The translations under genes and the position numbers were made by a program. Source: Streptomyces noursei ATCC 11455 (GTDB taxonomy: Bacteria > Actinomycetota > Actinomycetes > Streptomycetales > Streptomycetaceae). Taken from it: a DNA stretch of 64,000 bases. Each line of letters opens with the position of its first letter. Position 1 is the stretch's first letter. Positions 17,929 to 25,774 of this stretch are shown here, piece by piece. The stretch spans positions 1,736,001 to 1,800,000 of the forward strand of contig NZ_CP011533.1 in NCBI RefSeq assembly GCF_001704275.1. Direction: 5' to 3'. The notes beneath the pieces are model-generated. The model was given only the letters and a program-made list of their open reading frames with translations, was not told where the DNA came from and searched no databases.

Positions 17929-18093
17929 TCAGCGCTTGCGGAGGAGCACGAGAAGGACAAGCACGGAGCTGACGGCAGCAACCGTCCACGGACTGGGGCC
18001 GCCGTTCCATGTGACCACCGCCGCCGCGACGGTCAGAGCCGCGTTGAAGGCGGCAATCCCCAGGGCCAGTCCGCCCGTTCGCTTGTCAGTCAT
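17929..18093 (-). CDS. Small two-helix membrane protein
   Basis: A 54-residue protein with two predicted TM segments (LALGIAAFNAALTVAAAVV and VAAVSSVLVLLVLL), a short loop with GGPSPW and a final RKR, implying both ends are cytosolic. I chose the ATG at 18093 (MTDKRT) because AGGGG sits six bases upstream; an ATG two codons earlier would overlap that site. It directly precedes the halocin-C8-like precursor on the same strand, so co-expression is likely. Small two-helix proteins next to bacteriocin genes are often immunity or export helpers; here that is inference only. Confidence 0.6.
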   Translation of the reverse strand: MTDKRTGGLALGIAAFNAALTVAAAVVTWNGGPSPWTVAAVSSVLVLLVLLRKR

Positions 18094-18469
18094 GCGCATC
18101 CCCTGCTGTGGTCGATCAACGCCGCGGTCGAAAATGACCATATGAGTGGGGTAAAGCCGCCTCAACCACCATTCAGGCGTACTGATCATTTCCGGTCGGA
18201 GTTACCAGACCGGCACGACGTGTGCCGCAGGACGCGTTGCTGTGGATTGGGCCTACAAGCGCTCGCGTCACAACGGGAGTTGAGTGACGCAGCTGCCTTC
18301 GCCGGCCTTGCTCCCGACGCAGCCTCTCCGCTCGAAGCAGCCTTGGCGGGATGTCCTGATTTCGTAGGCGCAGGTCCCTCGCTCTGCCAAGGCGCCGTCG
18401 GACTACGGCGGTGGGTCACCTCGGCTACGGATTGAACTCGTAGGCGCCCCCACGGTCCGAGCAGTGGGC
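18094..18469. other. Intergenic stretch, nothing identified
   Basis: The left end must contain the promoter of the two-helix/halocin-like pair and the right end the 3' boundary of the biosynthetic operon. Frames on both strands lack domains and protein-like composition. No clear hairpin was found. Confidence 0.4.
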
Positions 18470-19267
18470 TCAGGTGCACTTCCGCGGAACTTCCGCCTCG
18501 GGGCAAGACCACGTCCGTTGTAGAAGGCGTTGGGCACGAACGAGATCCTCGGGGGTGTCCACGGCGAGGCCGGCGTCTGCCACGGGCAGCATCCGCACGT
18601 TGTACGAGTGCTCGACGAAGCGCAGCATCTCGACGCCCTCGGTGCGTTCGAGTGGCCCCTGGTCCAGCTCCCGAAAGACCTCCAGGCCGGCGGCCGTGAA
18701 TCCGTACAGCCCGAGCTGACGGAAGTAGGCCGGGTAGCCGCTCCGCGGGTACGGAATCGGCTGCCGAGAGAACATCAAGGCGTTGCTGTCCGTGCCGATG
18801 ACGACCTTTACGACGTTGTGGTCGATGGCAGCTGCTGTGTCGGCTATGGGCGTGTAGGCATTGACCGCTGGAGTGGCGGCTTCGAGGTGGGCCACGGCTT
18901 CCGAGACGGCGTCGATCGCCGCAGGATCGATGAACGGTTCGTCGCCCTGGACGTTGATGTATCCATCGGCTTGGAGGTGCTGGGCACATGCGGCGACGCG
19001 ATCGGTGCCGGTGGCGTGCTCGCCCGTCATCAGGCAGGGGATGCCGAGCTGTTGGCACACTTCCTCGATGCGGTGGTCATCAGTCGCGACGACCGCGTCG
19101 TCAAGGCATTGAGCTTCTTGGCATCGCTGGTGGACGTGCCACAGCAGAGGCTTGTCGCCGAGCATGGCCAGGGGCTTGCCGGGAAATCGTGATGCGCCCC
19201 AGCGGCATGGGATCACCGCTATGTGCCGGCGTGGGGGGCGTTTGGGCTTCGTTGGCGTAACGGCCAC
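18470..19267 (-). CDS. CMP-KDO synthetase-like cytidylyltransferase
   Basis: A 265-residue nucleotidyltransferase of the KdsB family, which couples CTP and a 3-deoxy-ulosonate to give a CMP-sugar and PPi. Visible landmarks: N-terminal IPCRWGASRFPGKPL (nucleotide loop), TGTDRVA, INVQGDEPFI (metal-binding Asp), FSRQPIPYPR, LERTEGVEMLR and a C-terminal DTPEDL. All key positions of KdsB are kept and the length is normal. KDO is a Gram-negative sugar, so in an actinomycete the substrate is probably a different ulosonate in a secondary pathway. It is the last gene of a long minus-strand operon, 24 bp after the NUDIX gene, with GGAGA five bases before the GTG start. A partner glycosyltransferase could be the 623-residue GT at 29510-31381. 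Confidence 0.88.
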   Translation of the reverse strand: MAVTPTKPKRPPRRHIAVIPCRWGASRFPGKPLAMLGDKPLLWHVHQRCQEAQCLDDAVVATDDHRIEEVCQQLGIPCLMTGEHATGTDRVAACAQHLQADGYINVQGDEPFIDPAAIDAVSEAVAHLEAATPAVNAYTPIADTAAAIDHNVVKVVIGTDSNALMFSRQPIPYPRSGYPAYFRQLGLYGFTAAGLEVFRELDQGPLERTEGVEMLRFVEHSYNVRMLPVADAGLAVDTPEDLVRAQRLLQRTWSCPEAEVPRKCT

Positions 19268-19291
19268 GGTGTTCTCCGGACGGTAGATGGG

Positions 19292-19828
19292 TCAGGAACT
19301 CGTGGAACGGTGCAGGAGGGCGAGCTTGCTAGCGATCGTGGGAGCAGTGACCTCGGGGAAAGGAAGCCACTGGAAGTCCGTGACTTCCTCTGGTTGGAGG
19401 TGCATCTTCCGCTCGCCGAGGAGATGGAAGGCGAACCGGAAGTCGTAGTGGTGGTGCCGTGGTTCGCCTCTGTCGGGGTTGGCTGCGATGTCGTGTACAT
19501 CGATGTCGAACGGGATGTCTGCGTAGCCGTTCAGCGTCGCCAGGGCGCTGGACGGAATGCCGGCTTCTTCTTGGAGTTCGCGTAGAGCGGCGTCAGGAAG
19601 AGTGGTGTCGGCTGCCTCGATATGGCCGCCGGGCAGCAGGTCCTTGCGAAGGATCCGGTGGTGGATGTGCAGCACCCGGTCGTGCCGGTCGATCACGATG
19701 GCACTGCAAGTGACGTGCCCCGGGTAGGTCTTGTGGCTGGTGGGATCTTCCCGGCGTGCCAGGGCCTCCCGTAGTGGCTGGAGTGCTTCCTGCTCGTCGG
19801 AGTGGCGTACAAGGTATGCCGCGGTCAC
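19292..19828 (-). CDS. NUDIX hydrolase
   Basis: A 178-residue protein with a NUDIX box GGHIEAADTTL...ALRELQEEAGI (about residues 68-92), carrying the R-E-L-x-E-E-x-G metal-binding core. Such enzymes cleave nucleoside diphosphates linked to another moiety. The start is GTG without a strong ribosome-binding site. It sits between the SAH-hydrolase-like and KdsB-like genes in the operon and could remove a phosphate or pyrophosphate from a nucleotide intermediate, in keeping with the hydroxymethyl-CMP hypothesis, or sanitise side products. Substrate cannot be read from sequence. Confidence 0.85.
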   Translation of the reverse strand: MTAAYLVRHSDEQEALQPLREALARREDPTSHKTYPGHVTCSAIVIDRHDRVLHIHHRILRKDLLPGGHIEAADTTLPDAALRELQEEAGIPSSALATLNGYADIPFDIDVHDIAANPDRGEPRHHHYDFRFAFHLLGERKMHLQPEEVTDFQWLPFPEVTAPTIASKLALLHRSTSS

Positions 19829-19864
19829 ATTGCGGATGTGCGTGCGGGATGGAGGAATGGCGGT

Positions 19865-20986
19865 TCACCTGGCGAAGTGGTCGAGCCAGGCCGTGGCGAT
19901 GGCCTGGCGGTCGCGCGAGGGCATCTCGTGGAGGCCGGGGTCGCGAGGGCCCTGTGTGAGCGTGGATGTGGCCGCGAGTATTTCGGCTTGGACGAGGTGG
20001 ATGTATGTGCCGACGGCAGCACCGTGCAGGAAGTTGACGGCGTTGCCGTCGGCCAGGACGTAGAAGTAGTGGCCGGTCACGTCGTACCGGTCCAGATGTT
20101 CCCCGGTGAACGTGCGCCGGTAGAGGTCGTTCAGTGCGTCGAGTTCGAGTTCGTCCTCGGAGGAGGTGACCGAGGCGACGTACGCGCCGTTGCGGAGGGC
20201 CGCGAAGTCGCTCTGCCGGAGGGCCAGGTTGCCCGTGGCGCACAGTACGAGCCCGGCATTGTGGATCGCTTCGGTGCAGGTGGCGGTGGTGCGGAAGCCC
20301 TGAGCGTGGGCTTGCACTCGCTTGACGGGATCGTTGTCGTAGACGACGACGCGGAGGTCGTGGGCCCGCAGGGTCTGGGCGATGCTCCGGCCGACTTTGC
20401 CGAAGCCGACGACGCAGGCGTCGCGGCCGGTGAGGATGTCACCTCGGGTGCGTACGAGGGCCTCCGTGGAGAAGACGATGGATCGCCCGACGAGGTGGTC
20501 CTCGCAGTCCTTCAGCGGGGAGCGGGCCACCGAGAACACGGGGCAGGGTAGTTGGCCGAGTGCCTCATACCGCTGGTGGCCGTTCTCGGTGTCCTCGACG
20601 ACTCCCAGGATGCGTCCGGAGAACTTGTCGACGAGGGTGTCGAGGCTGGGGGCGTAGTAGCCGCCGATGTCGAGGAGGACGACGTCGCGGCCTGGCACGT
20701 TGACTTCGAGGTAGTCGAGGGCGCTGGTCGGGTCGGCGAACATCTCGCGCGTGAGGGTGTGGACGGCGTACCTGCGGCGGGTCTCTGCCAGGGCTGTGGC
20801 ATTCACGGACTTGGGCTTGGGGAGCACGGCGGCGATGGTGGTCGTGCGGGCCATCGCGCGCAGGAAGGCCGGGCGGTCGGAGAGCAGATGCGTGATGATC
20901 AGCGCGCTGACGTCGCCGACGGCCGGGAAGCGCTCGGTGATACGTCGGAAGAAGGCGTCCAGCCGGGCTTTCTCTGGGCTCTCCAC
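19865..20986 (-). CDS. S-adenosylhomocysteine hydrolase-like protein
   Basis: A 373-residue NAD-binding protein related to adenosylhomocysteinase but shorter than the usual 430-490. Correspondences: DIGGYYAP (catalytic Asp region), VVEDTENGHQRY (catalytic Glu region), SPLKDCED (the Lys and Asp of the family's S-V-T-K-S-K-F-D segment), then a Rossmann stretch VVGFGKVGRSIA with YDNDP and LCATGNLAL. The NH2-terminal substrate domain is strongly reduced and the C-terminal tail differs. It may hydrolyse SAH made by the operon's methyltransferase, or use the same NAD-dependent 3'-oxidation chemistry on another nucleoside. I chose the GTG at 20986 because GAGAGGAG lies five bases upstream; a TTG eight codons earlier has no such site. 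It follows the epimerase with a 27-bp gap from stop to this start. Confidence 0.78.
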   Translation of the reverse strand: MESPEKARLDAFFRRITERFPAVGDVSALIITHLLSDRPAFLRAMARTTTIAAVLPKPKSVNATALAETRRRYAVHTLTREMFADPTSALDYLEVNVPGRDVVLLDIGGYYAPSLDTLVDKFSGRILGVVEDTENGHQRYEALGQLPCPVFSVARSPLKDCEDHLVGRSIVFSTEALVRTRGDILTGRDACVVGFGKVGRSIAQTLRAHDLRVVVYDNDPVKRVQAHAQGFRTTATCTEAIHNAGLVLCATGNLALRQSDFAALRNGAYVASVTSSEDELELDALNDLYRRTFTGEHLDRYDVTGHYFYVLADGNAVNFLHGAAVGTYIHLVQAEILAATSTLTQGPRDPGLHEMPSRDRQAIATAWLDHFAR

Positions 20987-21013
20987 AACGGCTCCTCTCT
21001 CATCGTGCAACGG

Positions 21014-22009
21014 TCAGGCGGCCGATTGGTGGGTGGGTCCGGTCATGGCGTGCATCTGTGCGCGTATGCCGGCGGTCAGATCGACGGTGGGCTGCCAGCC
21101 AAGTACGGAGCGGGCCCGCCGCGGGTCGGCGCGGGTAGTCAGGACGTCTCCGTTGCGGGCGCCGTCGGTGTGGACGTGGATCTCTCGGCCGGCGAGGGAC
21201 TTCGCGATGTTGATCACGTCGAGCAAGGAAGCGTTCGAGCCGCCGCCGACGTTGACGATGCCTGTGTCGATGGGGGCGCTCGCGGCGGAGATGGTGGCGG
21301 TGACGACGTCGTCGATGTAGGTGAAGTCACGGCGCTGGTGGCCGTCCCCGTACAGTCGCAGTGGTTGCCCGGTCAGCGCGGCGTGGAGGGCGCGGTGGGT
21401 GAACATGTCGGGGCGCTGGCGGGGGCCGTAGACGGTGAAGTAGCGGAGGGCGACGACGCTGGTGGAGCAGTCGGCTCGGGAGGCGTGGGCGAGGCAGAGC
21501 TGTTCCTCGGCGAGCTTGGTGACGGCGTACGGGGATGCCGGCCGGGGGTGGTCGCCTTCCGTGCTGGGACCGCCGTTTGTGGGGCCGTAGACGCTGGAGG
21601 ATGAGGCCACGACCAGCCGTGGGACGCGCATGCGGGTGGCGGCGTCCATCAGCCGCTGGGTGGCGAGGATGTTGGCGTTGACGTACTCGCTGAATTGCGG
21701 TCCCCATGAGGGTCGTACGCCGGGGATGCCTGCCAGATGGAAGATCGCGTCTGCGTCGAAGAGGAGTGGATCGATGGCGCAGTTGAGGAGATCCGCGGTG
21801 ATGTGCAGGTAGCCCGGGAGGCCGTGCAGTGGGGCGAGGTTGGCGGCGGCCGTCTGGTCCCTGGTTGGATCGCGGCGGTCGACTCCGATGACGGTGGTGC
21901 CTGCCTGGGCGAGGGTCTGGGCGAGGTGGGATCCGATGAAGCCGGCCGCGCCGGTCACAAGGGCACGTCGGGGGATCGCGGGGGTCGCTGTGGAGTGGGT
22001 GTCCGGCAC
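21014..22009 (-). CDS. NAD-dependent sugar epimerase/dehydratase (extended SDR)
   Basis: A 331-residue extended short-chain dehydrogenase. It has the NAD motif TGAAGFIGSHL near residue 20, SSSSVYG for the catalytic Ser, and YAVTK for the Tyr-x-x-x-Lys pair; RDFTYIDDVV and GGGSNASLLDV are typical of GalE/nucleotide-sugar epimerases. It should act on a nucleotide-bound sugar (epimerase or 4,6-dehydratase; an epimerase is more likely from VYGPRQRPDM). The GTG start at 22009 has GGGAG six bases upstream. An N-terminally extended frame exists upstream but overlaps the kinase gene and is not coding. In the operon it probably shapes the sugar used by one of the two glycosyltransferases. Confidence 0.9.
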   Translation of the reverse strand: MPDTHSTATPAIPRRALVTGAAGFIGSHLAQTLAQAGTTVIGVDRRDPTRDQTAAANLAPLHGLPGYLHITADLLNCAIDPLLFDADAIFHLAGIPGVRPSWGPQFSEYVNANILATQRLMDAATRMRVPRLVVASSSSVYGPTNGGPSTEGDHPRPASPYAVTKLAEEQLCLAHASRADCSTSVVALRYFTVYGPRQRPDMFTHRALHAALTGQPLRLYGDGHQRRDFTYIDDVVTATISAASAPIDTGIVNVGGGSNASLLDVINIAKSLAGREIHVHTDGARNGDVLTTRADPRRARSVLGWQPTVDLTAGIRAQMHAMTGPTHQSAA

Positions 22010-22047
22010 GGAATGCTCCCGAGGTGGGCGGGTTGGCGGGTGGGGCG

Positions 22048-22884
22048 TCAGCTGAGTTGGGACAGGACGGTGCGGCCGTGGGCGCTCAGGGTCATGTCGC
22101 CTTGTTCGTGGCCGCGGACGAGTGCGGTGACGGCTTCGATGGCGCCGAATCGCTCCATGAGCCGTTGCTCGGCGTCTGTGAGGCGGCTCCCGTAGCCGGT
22201 GAAGAACGCCTCGCGCAGCCGGGGGGCTGCCTGCCAGTGGCGGAAGTGAAGTCGGGCGAAGTCCCGGATGCGGGCGTCGCGTCGCATGTGCTCGAAGTCG
22301 TAGGTCCACAAGCCGTGTCCGACGTGCCAGTTCCTGGGCTGGTAGTCGAGGTGGCAGACGGCACTGTCCATCCTGCTGCCGGCCAGCTCGTCCGCGGTCC
22401 GCGAGAGGATCTTTCGCTCGGCGTGGGACAGGAGGCTGGCGTGGTCGGCCCTGGCGACCCAGCTTCGTAGCCGATCCGCCAGGGCGGCTCCGGCCCCCGC
22501 AGTCGTACGGCGGCGCGTCGCATGATGAAGGAGCTGGAGGACGGCTCCGGCGTCGTGGTGCGCCCTCGCCTCCTCGTCCGAACCCGGCGGCAGTGCGTCG
22601 CCGTTGTGCCCCGGCACCGCGGTGATGAGGAGCGTGTGGATGGAGTCCTGGCGGGCGACCAACTCGGGGGCGTGGTCCTTGAGATAGCGGCGCCACGTCA
22701 TGTACGCCTGCGTCTCCTGGACGTAGCGCGCCTGGCTTCCGTACTGCTTGGCGACGTAGGTGTTGCCCTGGGTGTCGACGAGCTGGAGAAGGTGGGACGG
22801 GAGGTTCGGGGTGTCGACGACGCTGACCGGCCCGACCGTGTGGCGTGCGAATGCGATGCGCGGGTCTTCGTTGGTCGTGCTCAC
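22048..22884 (-). CDS. APH-fold small-molecule kinase (first of three)
   Basis: A 278-residue aminoglycoside-phosphotransferase-fold protein. The catalytic loop HLDYQPRNW (H-x-D-x-x-x-x-N) and the metal-binding YDFEHMRRD segment are both present; an N-terminal lobe Lys (YVAKQYG) fits the ATP site. It likely phosphorylates a hydroxyl of a pathway intermediate, or confers self-protection. The GTG start at 22884 overlaps the stop of the histidine phosphatase gene (GTGA), so the two are co-translated, giving a kinase/phosphatase pair. A longer upstream frame is excluded by that overlap and by lack of a ribosome-binding site. Confidence 0.85.
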   Translation of the reverse strand: MSTTNEDPRIAFARHTVGPVSVVDTPNLPSHLLQLVDTQGNTYVAKQYGSQARYVQETQAYMTWRRYLKDHAPELVARQDSIHTLLITAVPGHNGDALPPGSDEEARAHHDAGAVLQLLHHATRRRTTAGAGAALADRLRSWVARADHASLLSHAERKILSRTADELAGSRMDSAVCHLDYQPRNWHVGHGLWTYDFEHMRRDARIRDFARLHFRHWQAAPRLREAFFTGYGSRLTDAEQRLMERFGAIEAVTALVRGHEQGDMTLSAHGRTVLSQLS

Positions 22885-23537
22885 GGCGTCGCTCCCGCTC
22901 GTAGGGCGGAGAGGTGGGCGGTGTCGTTGTGCCGGTCGAGCATCCACCTGCGCTGGCCGAGCCGATTGAGATGGTGCTGCCATCGGGTGATGGAGGCATG
23001 TGAGACGGTGAAACCCGCTTCCGTCATCGACCCGAGCCCGAGCAGCAGAGCGTGGGCAGCAAGGATTGTTTCGCCGTGGGCGGCGAGCAGAACGCGGTCG
23101 CCATGGTGCTGGACGATGAGGTCGTGGAGGAACGCTTCGGCCCGGCGGAGGTAGCCGTTCCAGGTGTCGGAACCGGCGGCCCAGGGTTGGTCGGGGTGGG
23201 CATGCGGGCCGCCGTTGGCCACGGTTTTCACGTAGTGCCAGGGCTTGCCGTCGGCCGCGCCATGAACAGGTCCGTCGAGGCCAGGTTCAACGAGCGGCTC
23301 CAGGTCGAGGGCCTGCCCGAGGATTTCTCCGCTCTGCTGGAGGCGCAGTCGGGGGCCGGCATACAGCGCGGTGAAGGGCTGGGCCCGATGCTCGGCGGCC
23401 AGCCTGGCTGCGGCCCTCTCGACCTGGACGTATCCGAGGCGGGTGAGCCCTGTGCAGGTGGCCGGGCCGCCGACGAGGCCATCGGCATTGCACTGCGCTT
23501 CTCCGTGGCGGACGAAGACGAGTTCGGTGGTGATCAC
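22881..23537 (-). CDS. Histidine phosphatase family protein
   Basis: A 218-residue member of the phosphoglycerate-mutase-like phosphatases. The RHGEAQCN motif (His11 is the phospho-acceptor) lies at the N-terminus, and the second catalytic His is in LLAAHGETI near residue 155. The arginine in GPRLRLQQS fits the phosphate pocket. The start is GTG, and the stop overlaps the following kinase start. In the operon it probably dephosphorylates a small-molecule intermediate; the substrate is unknown. A role in removing a protecting phosphate at a late step is one possibility that fits a neighbouring APH kinase. Confidence 0.88.
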   Translation of the reverse strand: MITTELVFVRHGEAQCNADGLVGGPATCTGLTRLGYVQVERAAARLAAEHRAQPFTALYAGPRLRLQQSGEILGQALDLEPLVEPGLDGPVHGAADGKPWHYVKTVANGGPHAHPDQPWAAGSDTWNGYLRRAEAFLHDLIVQHHGDRVLLAAHGETILAAHALLLGLGSMTEAGFTVSHASITRWQHHLNRLGQRRWMLDRHNDTAHLSALRAGATP

Positions 23538-23554
23538 GAGGGACCTTGGGTTGG

Positions 23555-24295
23555 TCAGCGCTGGGGCAGCCAGCGGTAGCGGTAGCCGTTGCGACCGGCA
23601 TAGGGCGCGGTCAGCACGGCATGAAGTGCGAGAAAGTTGCCGAGGCGCTCTCGGCTCGTCGTACCCAGCTGGGCGTCGTGCTGGGCGGCGGCGCGGTTGT
23701 ATACGTGCAGAGCTGCTGCGATGTCGGACGGGGCGATCGGGCCGTGCGTCATGATCAGCGTCGCGATCAGCTTGGCCAGGTCGTATCCGAAGGGTGCGAG
23801 GGTGAGGTCGTCCGTATCGAGACTGAAGACCGTGTCGTCCCCAGTGATCAGGAAGTTCCGTGGGTTGCAGTCCTTGTAGAAGGCAGCAGGCCCGTCGGCG
23901 GAGCGCTCCAGCAGCGTCAGCATGGCGTGCAGGGCAGATGGATTGGGCAGGAAGCCCTGCTGCAGCCGTTTACGCAGAGCCGCTTCCCGGCACGAGCGGA
24001 AATCCTCGAAGACGGTGACGTCCCGGAAGGTGTGCGGCCTGTCCATCTGGGCGCGGTGCAGGTCGCTTGCCCAAGCGGCGCCGTGCGCGTCTCCCAGGAT
24101 CTCGGCGAGGCGTGGGAGGTCTTCTCTGCGGGCGTGGCGACCGTCGATGAACTCGAACGTGAGACTGTTCGGGCCGACCGCCGTCAGGGCCGGCTGCCGC
24201 AGCGGCTTGGCATGGGTGGCGAGCCATCCGTGGTGACGGGCCGCGGCAGCCGCCTTTGCGAAGGTCTCGTAGTTCTTGGTGAATCGGAACGACAT
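23555..24295 (-). CDS. APH-fold small-molecule kinase (second of three)
   Basis: A 246-residue phosphotransferase. Its catalytic loop is KDCNPRNF, with Asp and Asn kept but the usual initial His replaced by Lys, and the Mg-binding stretch is SLDTDDLT. The N-lobe lacks an obvious glycine loop, as is usual for APH folds. The ATG at 24295 shares a base with the methyltransferase stop (TGATG), which excludes a longer frame. It ends 17 bp before the phosphatase gene. Likely phosphorylates an intermediate of the cluster; the altered loop makes substrate transfer from known APHs unsafe. Confidence 0.8.
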   Translation of the reverse strand: MSFRFTKNYETFAKAAAAARHHGWLATHAKPLRQPALTAVGPNSLTFEFIDGRHARREDLPRLAEILGDAHGAAWASDLHRAQMDRPHTFRDVTVFEDFRSCREAALRKRLQQGFLPNPSALHAMLTLLERSADGPAAFYKDCNPRNFLITGDDTVFSLDTDDLTLAPFGYDLAKLIATLIMTHGPIAPSDIAAALHVYNRAAAQHDAQLGTTSRERLGNFLALHAVLTAPYAGRNGYRYRWLPQR

Positions 24296-25146
24296 CAGGA
24301 CTGGCCCCTCTCGGACCGTGCCACGACGTACGTGATGACCGAGGTGGTGGCGATCGGCTTGTCCACGTGCCATTCATGAAGTGCGGCGGCCAGCGCGCCC
24401 GGGTTGCCGTACAAGCCGGGCGCGAGGTCGTACTTGGGGTTGGTGGCGAGGTATTCGGCGGCGTGATCGAGATCGGAGAACTCAAAGCGGTGTTCCTCGT
24501 GCTCGATCGCCACCACGTCCATGGTCGGCTTCGTCAGGTCGGCGAGGTTGCCTCCGTGCGCGGTGGCGTAGAGGCTCTCGTGCCGCTCGGCGCGTGGGTC
24601 GAGTCCTGCTGCCACCAGGGCGTCCAGCTCTTTGTAGCTGTCGATCGCCTTGGTGACGAGCACCGCGATCCCGCCGGGGACCAGGGAGCGGGCGATCTCG
24701 GCGATGGCGCGGCCGGGTTCGGGTGAGTGGTAGAGGCAGAACGCGGCAACAGCCAGCTCACACGACGCGTCGGGGAGGGGCAGATGGTGGAAGTCCCCTT
24801 GGAGGAAGGCCAGTTGTGTTCCGGGGTGGTGGCCGACACGCCTGCGGGCGGCGGCCACCAGTGCCGGAGAGGCATCGATGCCCAGGAGGCGCTGCGGCCT
24901 CAGCTGCTCGGCCAGGACTCGGGTGCTGGTGCCGCGACCACAGCCGATGTCCGCCACCAAGCCGAGGCGACGGCCGGCCCCGGCCTGGTGCGCTTGAGCC
25001 AGCTGGACGATGGCCTCGGGGACGGGACGGCCGGCGGTCCTCGCCCGCATCAGAGCAGTGGAGCGGCTGGCCAGCCGAGCGTCGTGGCCGTACAGCTCGC
25101 CCTGTCGATCGGGGTCGAGAAACGGGTTCGTGATCACCTGCCGCAC
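24295..25146 (-). CDS. Class I SAM-dependent methyltransferase
   Basis: A 283-residue methyltransferase with motif I VADIGCGRGTST (about residues 65-75), acidic motif GIDASP, and LQGDFHHLPLPD with post-I aromatic F-C-L-Y-H, all typical of UbiE/Methyltransf_11 enzymes. Target atom cannot be inferred. An SAH-hydrolase-like gene lies four genes downstream, consistent with methylation in the same pathway. The gene starts 22 bp after the P-loop kinase stop and overlaps the next gene by one base. Confidence 0.88.
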   Translation of the reverse strand: MRQVITNPFLDPDRQGELYGHDARLASRSTALMRARTAGRPVPEAIVQLAQAHQAGAGRRLGLVADIGCGRGTSTRVLAEQLRPQRLLGIDASPALVAAARRRVGHHPGTQLAFLQGDFHHLPLPDASCELAVAAFCLYHSPEPGRAIAEIARSLVPGGIAVLVTKAIDSYKELDALVAAGLDPRAERHESLYATAHGGNLADLTKPTMDVVAIEHEEHRFEFSDLDHAAEYLATNPKYDLAPGLYGNPGALAAALHEWHVDKPIATTSVITYVVARSERGQS

Positions 25147-25168
25147 CCCCGCTCGGGGCGCGGCGCGC

Positions 25169-25681
25169 TCAGGCGTGCTGTGTGGCGATCTGCTGCAGCC
25201 AGCGCCGCGTGTGCCGGCGGCCGGTGAGCATCACCACATCGGCGCGCCCGGAGGCGAACTCCTCGATCTTGGCCATGACCCGCGGTCGCATCTTGCGCCG
25301 ATACGTGGCCACGTACTTGATCACGCCCCAGTGGATGCGGTTGTGCACCCCGTTGCCCTTGTGTCCGGCACCGTGCCGGATCTGCCGGGAGAAGATCCCC
25401 CACAGTGCGGCCGGGGTCGAGACGTCCATCAGCACCACGGTGTCGCAGGCTTCGAGCCGGATCTGCAGCGTGGAGTTGTAGTTCCCGTCGATCACCCAGG
25501 CCGGCTGCGCGACCAGGTCGCGCTGTACCTCGGCGAATTTCTCCATGGGCAGGGCGTTCCACTCGTCGTCGTAGAACGCGGCATCCAGGTGCGTCACCGG
25601 TGCATCGAGCAGCGTGGCCAGCTGGCGGGCCAGATGGGACTTGCCGCTGCCTCCGCAGCCGACGATGGCGACCTTCTTCAT
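25169..25681 (-). CDS. P-loop kinase, adenylate-kinase/FlaR-like
   Basis: A 170-residue P-loop protein with Walker A GCGGSGKSH at the extreme N-terminus, LDAAFY and DGNYNSTL in the substrate region, and an R-x-x-R lid segment (RRHTRRWL) near the end. The pattern is that of small nucleotide or shikimate-type kinases often labelled topology-modulation (FlaR) protein. In this setting it may phosphorylate a nucleoside or nucleotide. The ATG at 25681 has GGAG five bases upstream. The 93-bp gap before it (25682-25774) is the largest within the operon. Confidence 0.82.
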   Translation of the reverse strand: MKKVAIVGCGGSGKSHLARQLATLLDAPVTHLDAAFYDDEWNALPMEKFAEVQRDLVAQPAWVIDGNYNSTLQIRLEACDTVVLMDVSTPAALWGIFSRQIRHGAGHKGNGVHNRIHWGVIKYVATYRRKMRPRVMAKIEEFASGRADVVMLTGRRHTRRWLQQIATQHA

Positions 25682-25774
25682 GGTGCTCCAGGGTAGAGGT
25701 ACTCGGACGCCCGGACGGCAAGCCCATCGGGACATATCCACGTGATCCAGGCGTCATGGCCCGGGCAAGGACAC

